This document shows, one piece after another, positions 33,796-40,411 of a stretch of 40,411 nt of DNA. The translations under genes were made by a program, and so were the position numbers. Positions within the stretch are counted from its first letter, which is position 1. The number at the start of each line of letters is the position of its first letter. Source of the DNA: Phycisphaerales bacterium (GTDB lineage: Bacteria; Planctomycetota; Phycisphaerae; Phycisphaerales; SM1A02); the NCBI GenBank assembly GCA_030748455.1, contig JASMLY010000039.1:1-40411 (forward strand), given 5' to 3'. The notes under the pieces are model-generated. The model was not told the DNA's origin, ran no database searches, and was given only the letters and a program-made list of their open reading frames with translations.

Positions 33796-36000
33796 TTACA
33801 ACTCTCGCTGTACGATTTCCAAGTTCGCGTATTCAAGGACAAGATGTTTTGTTCCACTTGGAAATGCAACTGTCACCGTTGAACCACGAGCTCTTCGTAA
33901 GACTCGTTGTACCGTACCTATCCCGAATCGCTTATGGCGAACGACTGATCCAAGTGTAATGTCGTTCGTATGCTCAGAGAGCGAAAGTTCAGGAACCTCT
34001 TGTGAATCCCACGTGTCAATCGTGGTTTCTTGATGTGTATGTGCACCTCGCATTTCATCCAAGAAACGACTTGGTATCGTCCTCTCCGTCAGCCCTCTCT
34101 GTGTCCTTCTTAGTGAGGTAGTCAAATATAAATGTTTCCTCGCTCTTGTTACACCAACGAAGCAAAGTCTTCTTTCTTCTTCCATTTGTGTTTCGTTAAA
34201 CAACGCGCGAGCGTGTGGAAGAACACCGTCTTCAAGCCCTGCTATTGCGACAAAATCATATTCGAGCCCCTTCGATGCGTGCAATGTCATGAGTGTCACT
34301 GCACCAATTCGTGGATCGATCGCATCTGCATCACTCACAAGCGCAACGTGTTCAAGAAATGCGAAGAGTAGTTGCAGCGGTGAGCCCTGCTCTACATTTT
34401 CTTTTTGTTCAAAGTCAGATGCCGCCGAAACAAGTTCCTCAAGGTTTTGCAATCGTTCATGATCTTCCTCTGTGCCTATTTTGCTTAAGGACGCTTCTAG
34501 CCCAGACTCTCTCACTACTCGCTCTACTAAGTCTGCAAGAGAGGCAGCGGCTGTCATACTTTGAGTGGAATCTGCATCAACTCGCCAACGGGTAACCATG
34601 TCGTAGAACATCGTTAGGGATTTGGCAGATCGCGCGGTAAATCCCTGCTCTTTTGAAGCATGTTTCGAAGCGGCGAGTAAGTTGCTTGAGTGCCTCGATG
34701 CATATTGCTCGAGTCGAAGGATTGACGTTTTTCCGATTCCCCTTGCAGGGGAATTGATGATGCGACGGAATGCAACATCATCTTTGGGATTGACTAGTAA
34801 TCGTAAATATGAAAGAGCGTCTTTAATTTCTTTGCGATCATAAAAAGCTGTGCCCCTTGCAACGATGTACGGAACGCCTCCATCACGAAAAGCGTCTTCT
34901 AATACACGACTCAGTGCATTCACTCTATAGAGTATTGCCATTTCTTTGTAGGGTATACCGTCGCTATGTAATCTCTTTACTTCCTGAACTATTGCGCTTG
35001 CTTCTTCATGCTCACCTTGAAGTGTCACGATGACAGGCTTGTGCCCATCTTCTAAGTCGGTATACAACCGTTTCTCTTTACGCTGTTTGTTATTTGAAAT
35101 AAGTTGAGATGCTGTCTCAACAATAAATCCAGTACTTCGAAAATTTCGACCAAGTGGTACAACAGTTGCATTTTCATATTGGCTTTCAAAATCCAAAATG
35201 TTCGAGATATCTGCTCCACGCCATGCATAAATTGACTGATCTGGATCACCCACAACGCAGATATTCCTGTGCTTTGATGCGATGTGGTCAGCGATTACAA
35301 ATTGTGTTCTGTTTGTATCTTGGTATTCGTCAATCAGAAGAAATTGATACCGTTGTTGTAATTCGCTTCGCACTTCTGCATCTGAACGCAACAATTTTGC
35401 AGTCCACAACAATAGATCATCAAAATCAACTGCGTCGTTTGATCGGAGTATTGATTCGTACGACCGATAGATTTGCGCAATAGTTTTTGAATGAAAATCA
35501 TCTGCTTCAGCTGAAAATGAAGCAGCGTCGAGGAGTTGATTTTTTGCACCACTGATAACAGATAGAACCGAGGCGGGTTTCCAATTAGATTCACTGAGTT
35601 CGCAAGCACGGATAGCTGTTTTTACTGCAGAACGCTGATCAGATGCGTCATAAATTGTAAATGAACGTGTGCCGATGATTCGATCACCCCATGTTCGTAG
35701 CGTGCGAGCGCAAAAAGAGTGAAACGTTGAAACAGTAAGTCCGTTTACTCCATGCGTCGTTGGATCAAGTACTGTAAATACACGCTCGCGCATTTCGGTT
35801 GCTGCTTTATTTGTAAACGTCAACGCAAGAATATTCCAAGGTGGAATCCCTTGAGCAACGAGGTTGGCGATTCGCTTCGTGACAACTGTTGTCTTCCCAG
35901 ATCCCGGACCAGCGAGAACCAATAGCGGGCCTTCAACATGTTCAACAGATTTGATTTGGGCTTCTGTTAATCCCTCTGCGATTGCTTCCATGCGTCTCAT
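33796..36000 (-). CDS. pcrA: UvrD/PcrA-type superfamily 1 DNA helicase
   Basis: This 734-residue 3'-5' helicase acts in repair and replication-fork maintenance. It has the Q-motif (LTEAQIKSVEHVEGPLLVLA), Walker A GPGSGKTTVV, motif Ia (LALTFTNKAATEMRERV), motif II (LLIDEYQDTNRTQ), motif III (VVGDPDQSIYAWRGADI), motif IV region (LGRNFRSTGFIV), motif V (LMTLHASKGLEYDFV) and motif VI (RLCFVGVTRARKHLYL). The C-terminus (VVRHKRFGIGTVQRVLRRAR) is the Tudor-like tail typical of PcrA/UvrD. The middle is a little short relative to 770-residue homologues. The ATG at 36000 has TACACT six bases upstream and no ribosome site; ATG 35991 is an alternative. Confidence 0.96.
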   Translation of the reverse strand: MRRMEAIAEGLTEAQIKSVEHVEGPLLVLAGPGSGKTTVVTKRIANLVAQGIPPWNILALTFTNKAATEMRERVFTVLDPTTHGVNGLTVSTFHSFCARTLRTWGDRIIGTRSFTIYDASDQRSAVKTAIRACELSESNWKPASVLSVISGAKNQLLDAASFSAEADDFHSKTIAQIYRSYESILRSNDAVDFDDLLLWTAKLLRSDAEVRSELQQRYQFLLIDEYQDTNRTQFVIADHIASKHRNICVVGDPDQSIYAWRGADISNILDFESQYENATVVPLGRNFRSTGFIVETASQLISNNKQRKEKRLYTDLEDGHKPVIVTLQGEHEEASAIVQEVKRLHSDGIPYKEMAILYRVNALSRVLEDAFRDGGVPYIVARGTAFYDRKEIKDALSYLRLLVNPKDDVAFRRIINSPARGIGKTSILRLEQYASRHSSNLLAASKHASKEQGFTARSAKSLTMFYDMVTRWRVDADSTQSMTAAASLADLVERVVRESGLEASLSKIGTEEDHERLQNLEELVSAASDFEQKENVEQGSPLQLLFAFLEHVALVSDADAIDPRIGAVTLMTLHASKGLEYDFVAIAGLEDGVLPHARALFNETQMEEERRLCFVGVTRARKHLYLTTSLRRTQRGLTERTIPSRFLDEMRGAHTHQETTIDTWDSQEVPELSLSEHTNDITLGSVVRHKRFGIGTVQRVLRRARGSTVTVAFPSGTKHLVLEYANLEIVQREL

Positions 36001-36006
36001 ACGTGC

Positions 36007-36012
36007 AGTGTA
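36007..36012 (-). promoter_or_regulatory. -10-like box of pcrA-queG
   Basis: TACACT on the minus strand lies six bases before ATG 36000, so transcription would begin at the start codon. No -35 consensus is apparent. Confidence 0.4.
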
Positions 36013-36237
36013 CTCACCATTGGAGGTACCCCTTGTTATACGGCAAAAAAGCCCGTTTTGAACAGGGTTGTTGGTTCACTTGACACGATATCCACATCCA
36101 ATGGGGAGGCCTAGTTGACAAACTCCCTCTCTAACTCCTTGCCCAGTAGATGCTTAGAGACAAATCCAAAGAAGCACAAGATTTTGCGGTTTTGATAGTT
36201 ACAGACCCAAGATGTGGTAGTACGATAGTCATATGTT

Positions 36238-36273
36238 GGTTCATCCCGTTGGCTGAACCATTGAGAACAGTGG
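36238..36273 (+). repeat. Two overlapping hairpins in the nrdJ leader
   Basis: GGTTCA (36238-36243) pairs with TGAACC (36254-36259). CCATTG (36258-36263) pairs with CAGTGG (36268-36273, one G-U) around an AGAA loop. The arms share two C residues, so the stems must stack with shortening or compete. Confidence 0.45.
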
Positions 36274-36327
36274 CAGGACGGAAAAAGCGGAAAATACAGG
36301 CTAAAAATGATGGTTGAAGTAAAAAAG

Positions 36328-36360
36328 TCAGAAAAAAGCAGGGTTTTTAATCTTTTCTGA
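36328..36360 (+). repeat. Inverted repeat 98 bases before nrdJ start
   Basis: TCAGAAAA (36328-36335) and TTTTCTGA (36353-36360) form a perfect 8-base inverted repeat with a 17-base loop. AT-rich and without a U-tract after it, so it is not an obvious terminator; it may be an operator or a leader stem. Confidence 0.4.
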
Positions 36361-36458
36361 TCTAGGAATATGTCGTTGAGAGATCGCTCAAAACGATGAT
36401 GTTATAGGACATGGTTGGCGGAACAAAGCAGTAGGTGCAAGGAAGCAAGTTAAGAACA

Positions 36459-39400
36459 ATGAAAATAGCAAGAAGATTTACGACAGCAGATTCAGATGTA
36501 TGGAGTTCAGTGGAGTGGACGACAAGACCAACAAAAATTACTAATGCCGATGGCTCAATCGTTTTCGAAATGAACGACGCTGAACTTCCAGCGCAGTGGA
36601 GCCAACTTGCTTCAGACATCATGGTGAGCAAATACTTTCGTAAGTCAGGCGTCCCTGTGTTCAATGAAGATGGCACACAAGAGGTAGATGCAAAAGGAAA
36701 ACCAATCACTGGACCTGAACGATCTGCACGACAAGTTATTCACCGCCTCGTCGGTTGTTGGCGTAGTTGGGGCGAATCACACGGGTACTTCGATACACCA
36801 GAAGATGGCGAAGCGTTTTATGACGAACTCGTTTGGATGATGTTACATCAAGTCAGCGCGCCCAATAGTCCCCAGTGGTTTAACACAGGATTGAACTGGG
36901 CGTACGGCATCACTGGTCCTGCTCAAGGGCACGTTGTAGCAGATCCAGAAACTGGAACGGTTCACCCTGCTCCCGATGCGTACTCTCACCCCCAACCCCA
37001 CGCATGTTTCATCCAATCCGTCGACGACGATCTCGTTGGCGAGGGTGGCATCATGAATCTTTGGATACGTGAAGCGAGGTTGTTCAAATATGGTTCTGGA
37101 ACTGGTTCCAATTTCTCTGCGGTACGTGGGAGTGAAGAACCACTTTCTGGTGGAGGAAAATCGAGCGGCTTAATGAGTTTTCTCAAGATTGGTGACCGCG
37201 CTGCGGGAGCAATTAAATCTGGCGGGACAACGCGTCGCGCTGCAAAAATGGTTTCCCTTGATGTTGATCACCCAGATATCGAGGAGTTCGTGAACTGGAA
37301 AGTCCGCGAAGAGTTAAAGGTTGCTGCACTTGTTGAAGGAATGAAACATCTCTCTGAAGAACAGAAACAACAAGCAAAAAGCCTTAACCTCAACCTCGAC
37401 TACGACTTTAATGGTGAAGCGTATCAATCTGTCGCGGGTCAAAACTCAAATAACTCGGTACGTCTCTCACACGATTTCTTCGAGGCTGTCGACCGAGACG
37501 AAGAATGGAACCTTATTCAACGCACGGACGGTGAAGTTTCTAAAACCATTCCTGCAACAGGACTATGGGATCAGATCTGCAATGCAGCATGGCATTGTGC
37601 TGACCCAGGTGTGCAATTTGATTCGACGATTAACGATTGGCATACGTGCCCAAAGAGTGGTCGCATCAACGCCTCAAACCCCTGCAGTGAATACATGTTC
37701 CTCGATGACACAGCATGCAACCTTGCATCGCTCAACCTCATACAGTTTTACGACAAAGACAACCGTATCTTTGATATCGATTCGTTTGAACACGCTATCT
37801 CGATTTGGACTGTTGTTCTCGAAATCTCTGTTCTCATGGCAGCATTTCCTTCTGAAGATATCGCACACAAAAGTTGGCGCTACCGAACACTCGGTTTAGG
37901 CTTCGCCAACCTCGGCGCGATGCTCATGCAAGCAGGTATCCCATACGACAGCGAAGAAGGTAGAGCAGTGGGCGCAGCGATTTCTTCCATTCTCACGGGT
38001 CGATCGTATGCCGTCAGCGCAGAAATGGCTGCAGAACACGGCCCCTTCGACGGATTTGCTGACAATTCCAAAGACATGCTCCGCGTTATTCGTAACCATC
38101 AACGAGCTGCACAGGGCGTTGCCCGTGATAGTGGTAAGTATGAAAAACTCCGAGTAGCTCCAGTTCCAATTAAGCACGATCTCTTCCTTGAAGGATCGAT
38201 CAACATCGAAAATGCTGGCGATATCCTCGGCAGAGCAGTGCAGGCGTGGAACGACGCTGTTGATCTTGGTGAACGACATGGGTATCGAAATGCTCAAACA
38301 ACTGTCATTGCTCCCACAGGAACCATCGGTTTACTGATGGATTGTGACACAACTGGAGTTGAACCAGACTTTGCGCTGACAAAGTTTAAGAAGCTTGCCG
38401 GTGGTGGGTATTTTAAAATTGCAAACCAATCCATACATCCAGCCCTACTCGCACTTGGATATTCGAATGAAGAAGCGAGTCGTATTTTAACGTACGTCCT
38501 TGGAACACTGAGCCTAGACACGTCAATGCCCGAGAGTTGGATGGAAGATGACAAACAGGTATCTTTCCGAGAGTTCCTCATGGATCGTGGATTTACAAAC
38601 GATGATCTCTTGGCAGTCCAAGAGACGCTTCCAACAGTCTTCGATATTTCGTTCGCGTTTTCCTCTTGGTCAATACCAGAGCATATTTTAGAAAAATACG
38701 ACTTACAACGCGAAGATGTTACAAATGACCCCTCTTTTAACGGGCTTCGACTACTGGGGTTAACCGGTGATGAGATTCGTGATCTCAACCGAAATATCTG
38801 TGGCAGTGGTACAGTCGAGGGCGCCCCCGGACTCGAAGAAGAGCACTTGGCTGTGTTCGATTGTGCAAGTCGTTGCGGCGAGACTGGAACACGGTTCATC
38901 ACACCCGAGGGGCACATCCGAATGATGGCTGCATGCCAACCGTTTATTACCGGTGCAATTTCTAAGACGATCAACCTTCCAAATGAAGCGTCTACCGATG
39001 ACATTGCAAAGTCCTATTGGCTCAGTTGGGAACTTGGTTTGAAATCAAACGCCCTGTATCGTGACGGCTGCAAACTCAGTCAACCGCTCAACACAAAAAC
39101 AGACGCCACGCTAGAGGAAGATGAGGATGAACTTGACGTTGCCGCTGCTCAAGATGAAGTTGCAAACGAAGTCGTTGTTGCTGCTGGTATGGTTGAAGAA
39201 GACCAACCCCGCGTCATTGAGAAAATCGTTGAAAAGATCATCGAAAAACCGATGCGTAAACGACTTCCCGATACTCGCAAAAGTATCACGCACCACTTCA
39301 ATGTTGCAGGACACGAAGGGTACCTCACGGTGGGCATGTACGATGCTGGAGGTCCGGGCGAACTGTTTATTACGATGTCCAAGGAGGGCTCCACGATTGG

Positions 39401-40010
39401 TGGCTTAATGGATAGTTTGGGCACTGCTATTAGTGTTGCGTTGCAATATGGTGTACCTGTAGAGAGCCTTGTTACAAAGTTTGCACACCAACGTTTCGAA
39501 CCCCAAGGTGTCACAGCAAACCGCGATATCCCATTTGCAAAAAGCCTTGTCGATTACATCTTCCGCTGGATGGGCATGCAGTTCATTCACGGATACCGAG
39601 AAGAAAATTCCCCACAACGCCCCGCAAATCCTGTAGCAAAGAAAGCAACAGATAAAACAACAACGGATCGAATGACCACTGTCAAGGAGGACACCCAATG
39701 GTCAAACACCAACGACACCACACCGAGAATTACTTCTACCCCCAGTACCGATTCCGATCGTTCAAACATGGAGAAGACCGAGAAAGTTTCCCGCACAATT
39801 GTGCAAGAAGAAGTTGCTGTGGAAACGACACAGTTCTCAAGCTCAGGAATCGTCACAGAAAGTGTGGCAGTCAAAGCATCTGCACTCAGCCAATCAACCG
39901 CAGCGTTGCAAGGCGACGCACCGCCATGTCCTGAGTGTGGGCAAATCACCGTTCGAAATGGAACGTGTTACAAATGTATGAACTGCGGCGCATCGCTTGG
40001 TTGCAGTTAA
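36459..40010 (+). CDS. nrdJ: Adenosylcobalamin-dependent (class II) ribonucleotide reductase
   Basis: This 1183-residue enzyme reduces ribonucleotides using a B12-generated thiyl radical. I choose ATG 36459 (MKIARRFTTADSDVW), the usual NrdJ N-terminus, rather than in-frame GTG 36435. Motifs are SAPNSPQWFNTGLNWAYG, HACFIQSVDDDL (first redox Cys), GSGTGSNFSAVRG, NPCSEYMFLDDTACNLASLN (radical Cys409 with the following Glu), QTTVIAPTGTIGLLMDCDTT and ITGAISKTINLP. Toward the end lie a KIVEKIIEKP helix and a TSCPD-type domain (ITHHFNVAGHEGYLTVGMYD, STIGGLMDSLGTAIS). A Thr/Ser-rich linker and a zinc-ribbon-like tail (CPECG...CYKCMNCGASLGCS) carrying the redox Cys residues follow. It needs no NrdF partner. 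A 458-base leader precedes it. Confidence 0.96.
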   Translation: MKIARRFTTADSDVWSSVEWTTRPTKITNADGSIVFEMNDAELPAQWSQLASDIMVSKYFRKSGVPVFNEDGTQEVDAKGKPITGPERSARQVIHRLVGCWRSWGESHGYFDTPEDGEAFYDELVWMMLHQVSAPNSPQWFNTGLNWAYGITGPAQGHVVADPETGTVHPAPDAYSHPQPHACFIQSVDDDLVGEGGIMNLWIREARLFKYGSGTGSNFSAVRGSEEPLSGGGKSSGLMSFLKIGDRAAGAIKSGGTTRRAAKMVSLDVDHPDIEEFVNWKVREELKVAALVEGMKHLSEEQKQQAKSLNLNLDYDFNGEAYQSVAGQNSNNSVRLSHDFFEAVDRDEEWNLIQRTDGEVSKTIPATGLWDQICNAAWHCADPGVQFDSTINDWHTCPKSGRINASNPCSEYMFLDDTACNLASLNLIQFYDKDNRIFDIDSFEHAISIWTVVLEISVLMAAFPSEDIAHKSWRYRTLGLGFANLGAMLMQAGIPYDSEEGRAVGAAISSILTGRSYAVSAEMAAEHGPFDGFADNSKDMLRVIRNHQRAAQGVARDSGKYEKLRVAPVPIKHDLFLEGSINIENAGDILGRAVQAWNDAVDLGERHGYRNAQTTVIAPTGTIGLLMDCDTTGVEPDFALTKFKKLAGGGYFKIANQSIHPALLALGYSNEEASRILTYVLGTLSLDTSMPESWMEDDKQVSFREFLMDRGFTNDDLLAVQETLPTVFDISFAFSSWSIPEHILEKYDLQREDVTNDPSFNGLRLLGLTGDEIRDLNRNICGSGTVEGAPGLEEEHLAVFDCASRCGETGTRFITPEGHIRMMAACQPFITGAISKTINLPNEASTDDIAKSYWLSWELGLKSNALYRDGCKLSQPLNTKTDATLEEDEDELDVAAAQDEVANEVVVAAGMVEEDQPRVIEKIVEKIIEKPMRKRLPDTRKSITHHFNVAGHEGYLTVGMYDAGGPGELFITMSKEGSTIGGLMDSLGTAISVALQYGVPVESLVTKFAHQRFEPQGVTANRDIPFAKSLVDYIFRWMGMQFIHGYREENSPQRPANPVAKKATDKTTTDRMTTVKEDTQWSNTNDTTPRITSTPSTDSDRSNMEKTEKVSRTIVQEEVAVETTQFSSSGIVTESVAVKASALSQSTAALQGDAPPCPECGQITVRNGTCYKCMNCGASLGCS

Positions 40011-40034
40011 TAGAGAAAGGAACACTTGGTAGGG

Positions 40035-40327
40035 AATGATTGAGATTAGGACAAGGACGACAGGATTTACTCTAGGTGGTGGTAGATGGAACTACCCCAC
40101 CGCTCCGCTTGAAGATGGAGTGTCAGGCGAAGCACGCTCACCTGAGCAAGTAACTCCTATGCACTTAACTCAATCATTATGTACATCGCCTACGGCTCAA
40201 GGATGAACTGAGGCACCTTGTGTGAAGTCTCTGCTCGAGAACTGGCTATGACCAACTCACGCAGGAACAGACTTCTTCTCTTCCCTCCCCCCCGAGACGG
40301 ACCCACCACCGACTCGGGGGGTTCTTT
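40035..40327 (+). ncRNA. Candidate structured RNA or long 3' UTR after nrdJ
   Basis: The 390 bases after nrdJ contain no gene but much complementary sequence. AATGATTGAG (40035-40044) and CTCAATCATT (40169-40178) are perfect 10-base complements closing a domain. Inside are a hairpin GGTGG-T-GGTAG / CTACC-CCACC (40075-40101, one bulge) and GAGTGT/ACGCTC (40118-40123 with 40134-40139). Beyond are CAAGG/CCTTG (40198-40220), a TCTC/GAGA hairpin and the terminator at 40288. It does not match the conserved cores of RNase P RNA, tmRNA, SRP RNA or 6S RNA that I know. A weak promoter (TTGAGA 40040-40045, GATTTA 18 bases on) would start inside the domain, so a processed nrdJ 3' end is equally possible. 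Confidence 0.4.
40288..40327 (+). terminator. Intrinsic terminator downstream of nrdJ region
   Basis: CCCCCCGAG (40288-40296) pairs with CTCGGGGGG (40313-40321). An inner CGG/CCG (40298-40300 with 40309-40311) extends the stem across an A-A mismatch, leaving an eight-base loop. TTCTTT follows. It is strong and correctly oriented for plus-strand transcripts ending nrdJ or the candidate RNA. Confidence 0.88.
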
Positions 40328-40342
40328 ATATGCCAAAGCACA

Positions 40343-40369
40343 AATTAATTCACCGAGGGTGAATTAATT
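40343..40369. promoter_or_regulatory. Perfect 12+12 palindrome, likely operator
   Basis: AATTAATTCACC (40343-40354), spacer GAG, GGTGAATTAATT (40358-40369) is a perfect inverted repeat. It is AT-rich without a T-run, so it is a poor terminator. It covers the expected -35 position of the gene starting at 40401, which is where a repressor dimer would bind. Confidence 0.6.
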
Positions 40370-40385
40370 CCCGTACACAGTCTGG

Positions 40386-40391
40386 TACAAT
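40386..40391 (+). promoter_or_regulatory. -10-like box before the right-edge gene
   Basis: TACAAT lies nine bases before ATG 40401. The -35 window (about 40363-40369) falls in the right arm of the palindrome. No ribosome site separates box and ATG, as at other possibly leaderless starts here. Confidence 0.45.
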
Positions 40392-40400
40392 CACGCATCT

Positions 40401-40411
40401 ATGGATTTCAC
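40401..40411 (+). CDS. Start of a gene cut by the right edge
   Basis: Only ATG GAT TTC and two more bases (Met-Asp-Phe) are present, so the product cannot be named. I call it because the ATG follows a TACAAT box and a likely operator, and lies after a strong terminator. Confidence 0.35.

Larger units (their letters stand above)
36001..36458 (+). other. Long divergent intergenic region / nrdJ leader
   Basis: These 458 bases between pcrA and nrdJ hold no gene I can support. They contain GTTGGTTCA twice (36070-36078, 36235-36243). Two hairpins share two bases: GGTTCA/TGAACC (36238-36243 with 36254-36259) and CCATTG-AGAA-CAGTGG (36258-36273). An inverted repeat TCAGAAAA/TTTTCTGA (36328-36335 with 36353-36360) follows. 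Two TTGACA boxes (36080-36085, 36115-36120) have no -10 partner. A structured regulatory leader for the B12-dependent reductase is plausible but unproven. Confidence 0.4.

Noticed and set aside
36080..36120. Two exact TTGACA boxes upstream of nrdJ.
   Set aside because: Neither has a -10-like hexamer 16-18 bases downstream.
36268..36274. CAGTGGC, the reverse complement of the GCCACTG core seen in cobalamin riboswitches, in the leader of a B12-dependent enzyme.
   Set aside because: It is on the wrong strand for nrdJ, the second conserved B12 box (AGCCAGGAGACC-like) is absent on either strand, and the bases are already paired in a local hairpin.
36435..36458. In-frame GTG at 36435 as the nrdJ start.
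   Set aside because: The extra eight residues are not part of the usual NrdJ N-terminus, which begins with the MKI-RRFT type sequence at 36459.
38294..39004. Minus-strand open frame of 236 codons inside nrdJ.
   Set aside because: Fully antisense to conserved ribonucleotide reductase motifs; no start signal or family pattern.

Overview
The window looks like chromosomal DNA from a marine planctomycete of the class Phycisphaerae (inference from sequence alone). Three things point there: a secreted protein ending in a PEP-CTERM-like tail (IPAPGALALLGLAG plus an Arg run), a beta-helix protein with GACC-type Cys repeats and a dockerin-like tail ending in WGMCP, and planctomycete-style MoxR/DUF58/vWA genes next to cell-wall genes. 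Base composition is moderate in GC. I see no tRNA, rRNA, CRISPR array, insertion sequence or prophage gene. Most of the window is ordinary, densely packed core genome with many 4-base ATGA/GTGA gene overlaps.

Layout. 1-1108: left-edge minus-strand pair, a DUF4145-like partial gene and a TerB-like gene. 1295-3437: two exported proteins converging on a bidirectional terminator. 3668-5020: murA (+), overlapping by 54 bp the last gene of a six-gene minus operon (9865 down to 4967: TPR-YggX fusion, two DUF4190 membrane paralogues, mlaF, mlaD, SpoU methyltransferase). 9955-10875: pyrD (+). 25924 down to 10872: a tightly overlapping ten-gene minus operon: ribF, DHH phosphoesterase, Cys-containing coiled-coil membrane protein, ABC binding lipoprotein, ABC permease fused to an NHL propeller, large vWA protein, MoxR, DUF58, BatA-like vWA, murD. 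26022-32726: plus-strand fungal-GDH2-like glutamate dehydrogenase, DUF4139 protein and an orphan lipoprotein. 36000 down to 32746: pcrA-like helicase and queG. 36459-40010: class II (B12-dependent) ribonucleotide reductase behind a 458-base leader, followed by a structured, possibly RNA-coding stretch, an intrinsic terminator, a perfect 12+12 palindrome and the first bases of another gene.

How the genes fit together. murA and murD serve peptidoglycan precursor synthesis, pyrD pyrimidine synthesis, ribF flavin cofactors, nrdJ dNTP supply, queG tRNA queuosine and pcrA DNA repair. The MoxR/DUF58/vWA set is an envelope-associated chaperone-like system whose operon also carries an incomplete ABC importer (no ATPase in the window). 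mlaF/mlaD suggest lipid transport across the envelope, again with a subunit (MlaE) missing.

The items most worth follow-up are the permease-NHL fusion, whose joint keeps a lipoprotein-like signal and an ATGA tetranucleotide; the TPR-YggX fusion; the nrdJ leader; the structured region after nrdJ; the palindrome at 40343-40369; and a recurring arrangement in which a -10-like hexamer lies 6-9 bases before the start codon, suggesting leaderless transcripts for housekeeping operons.
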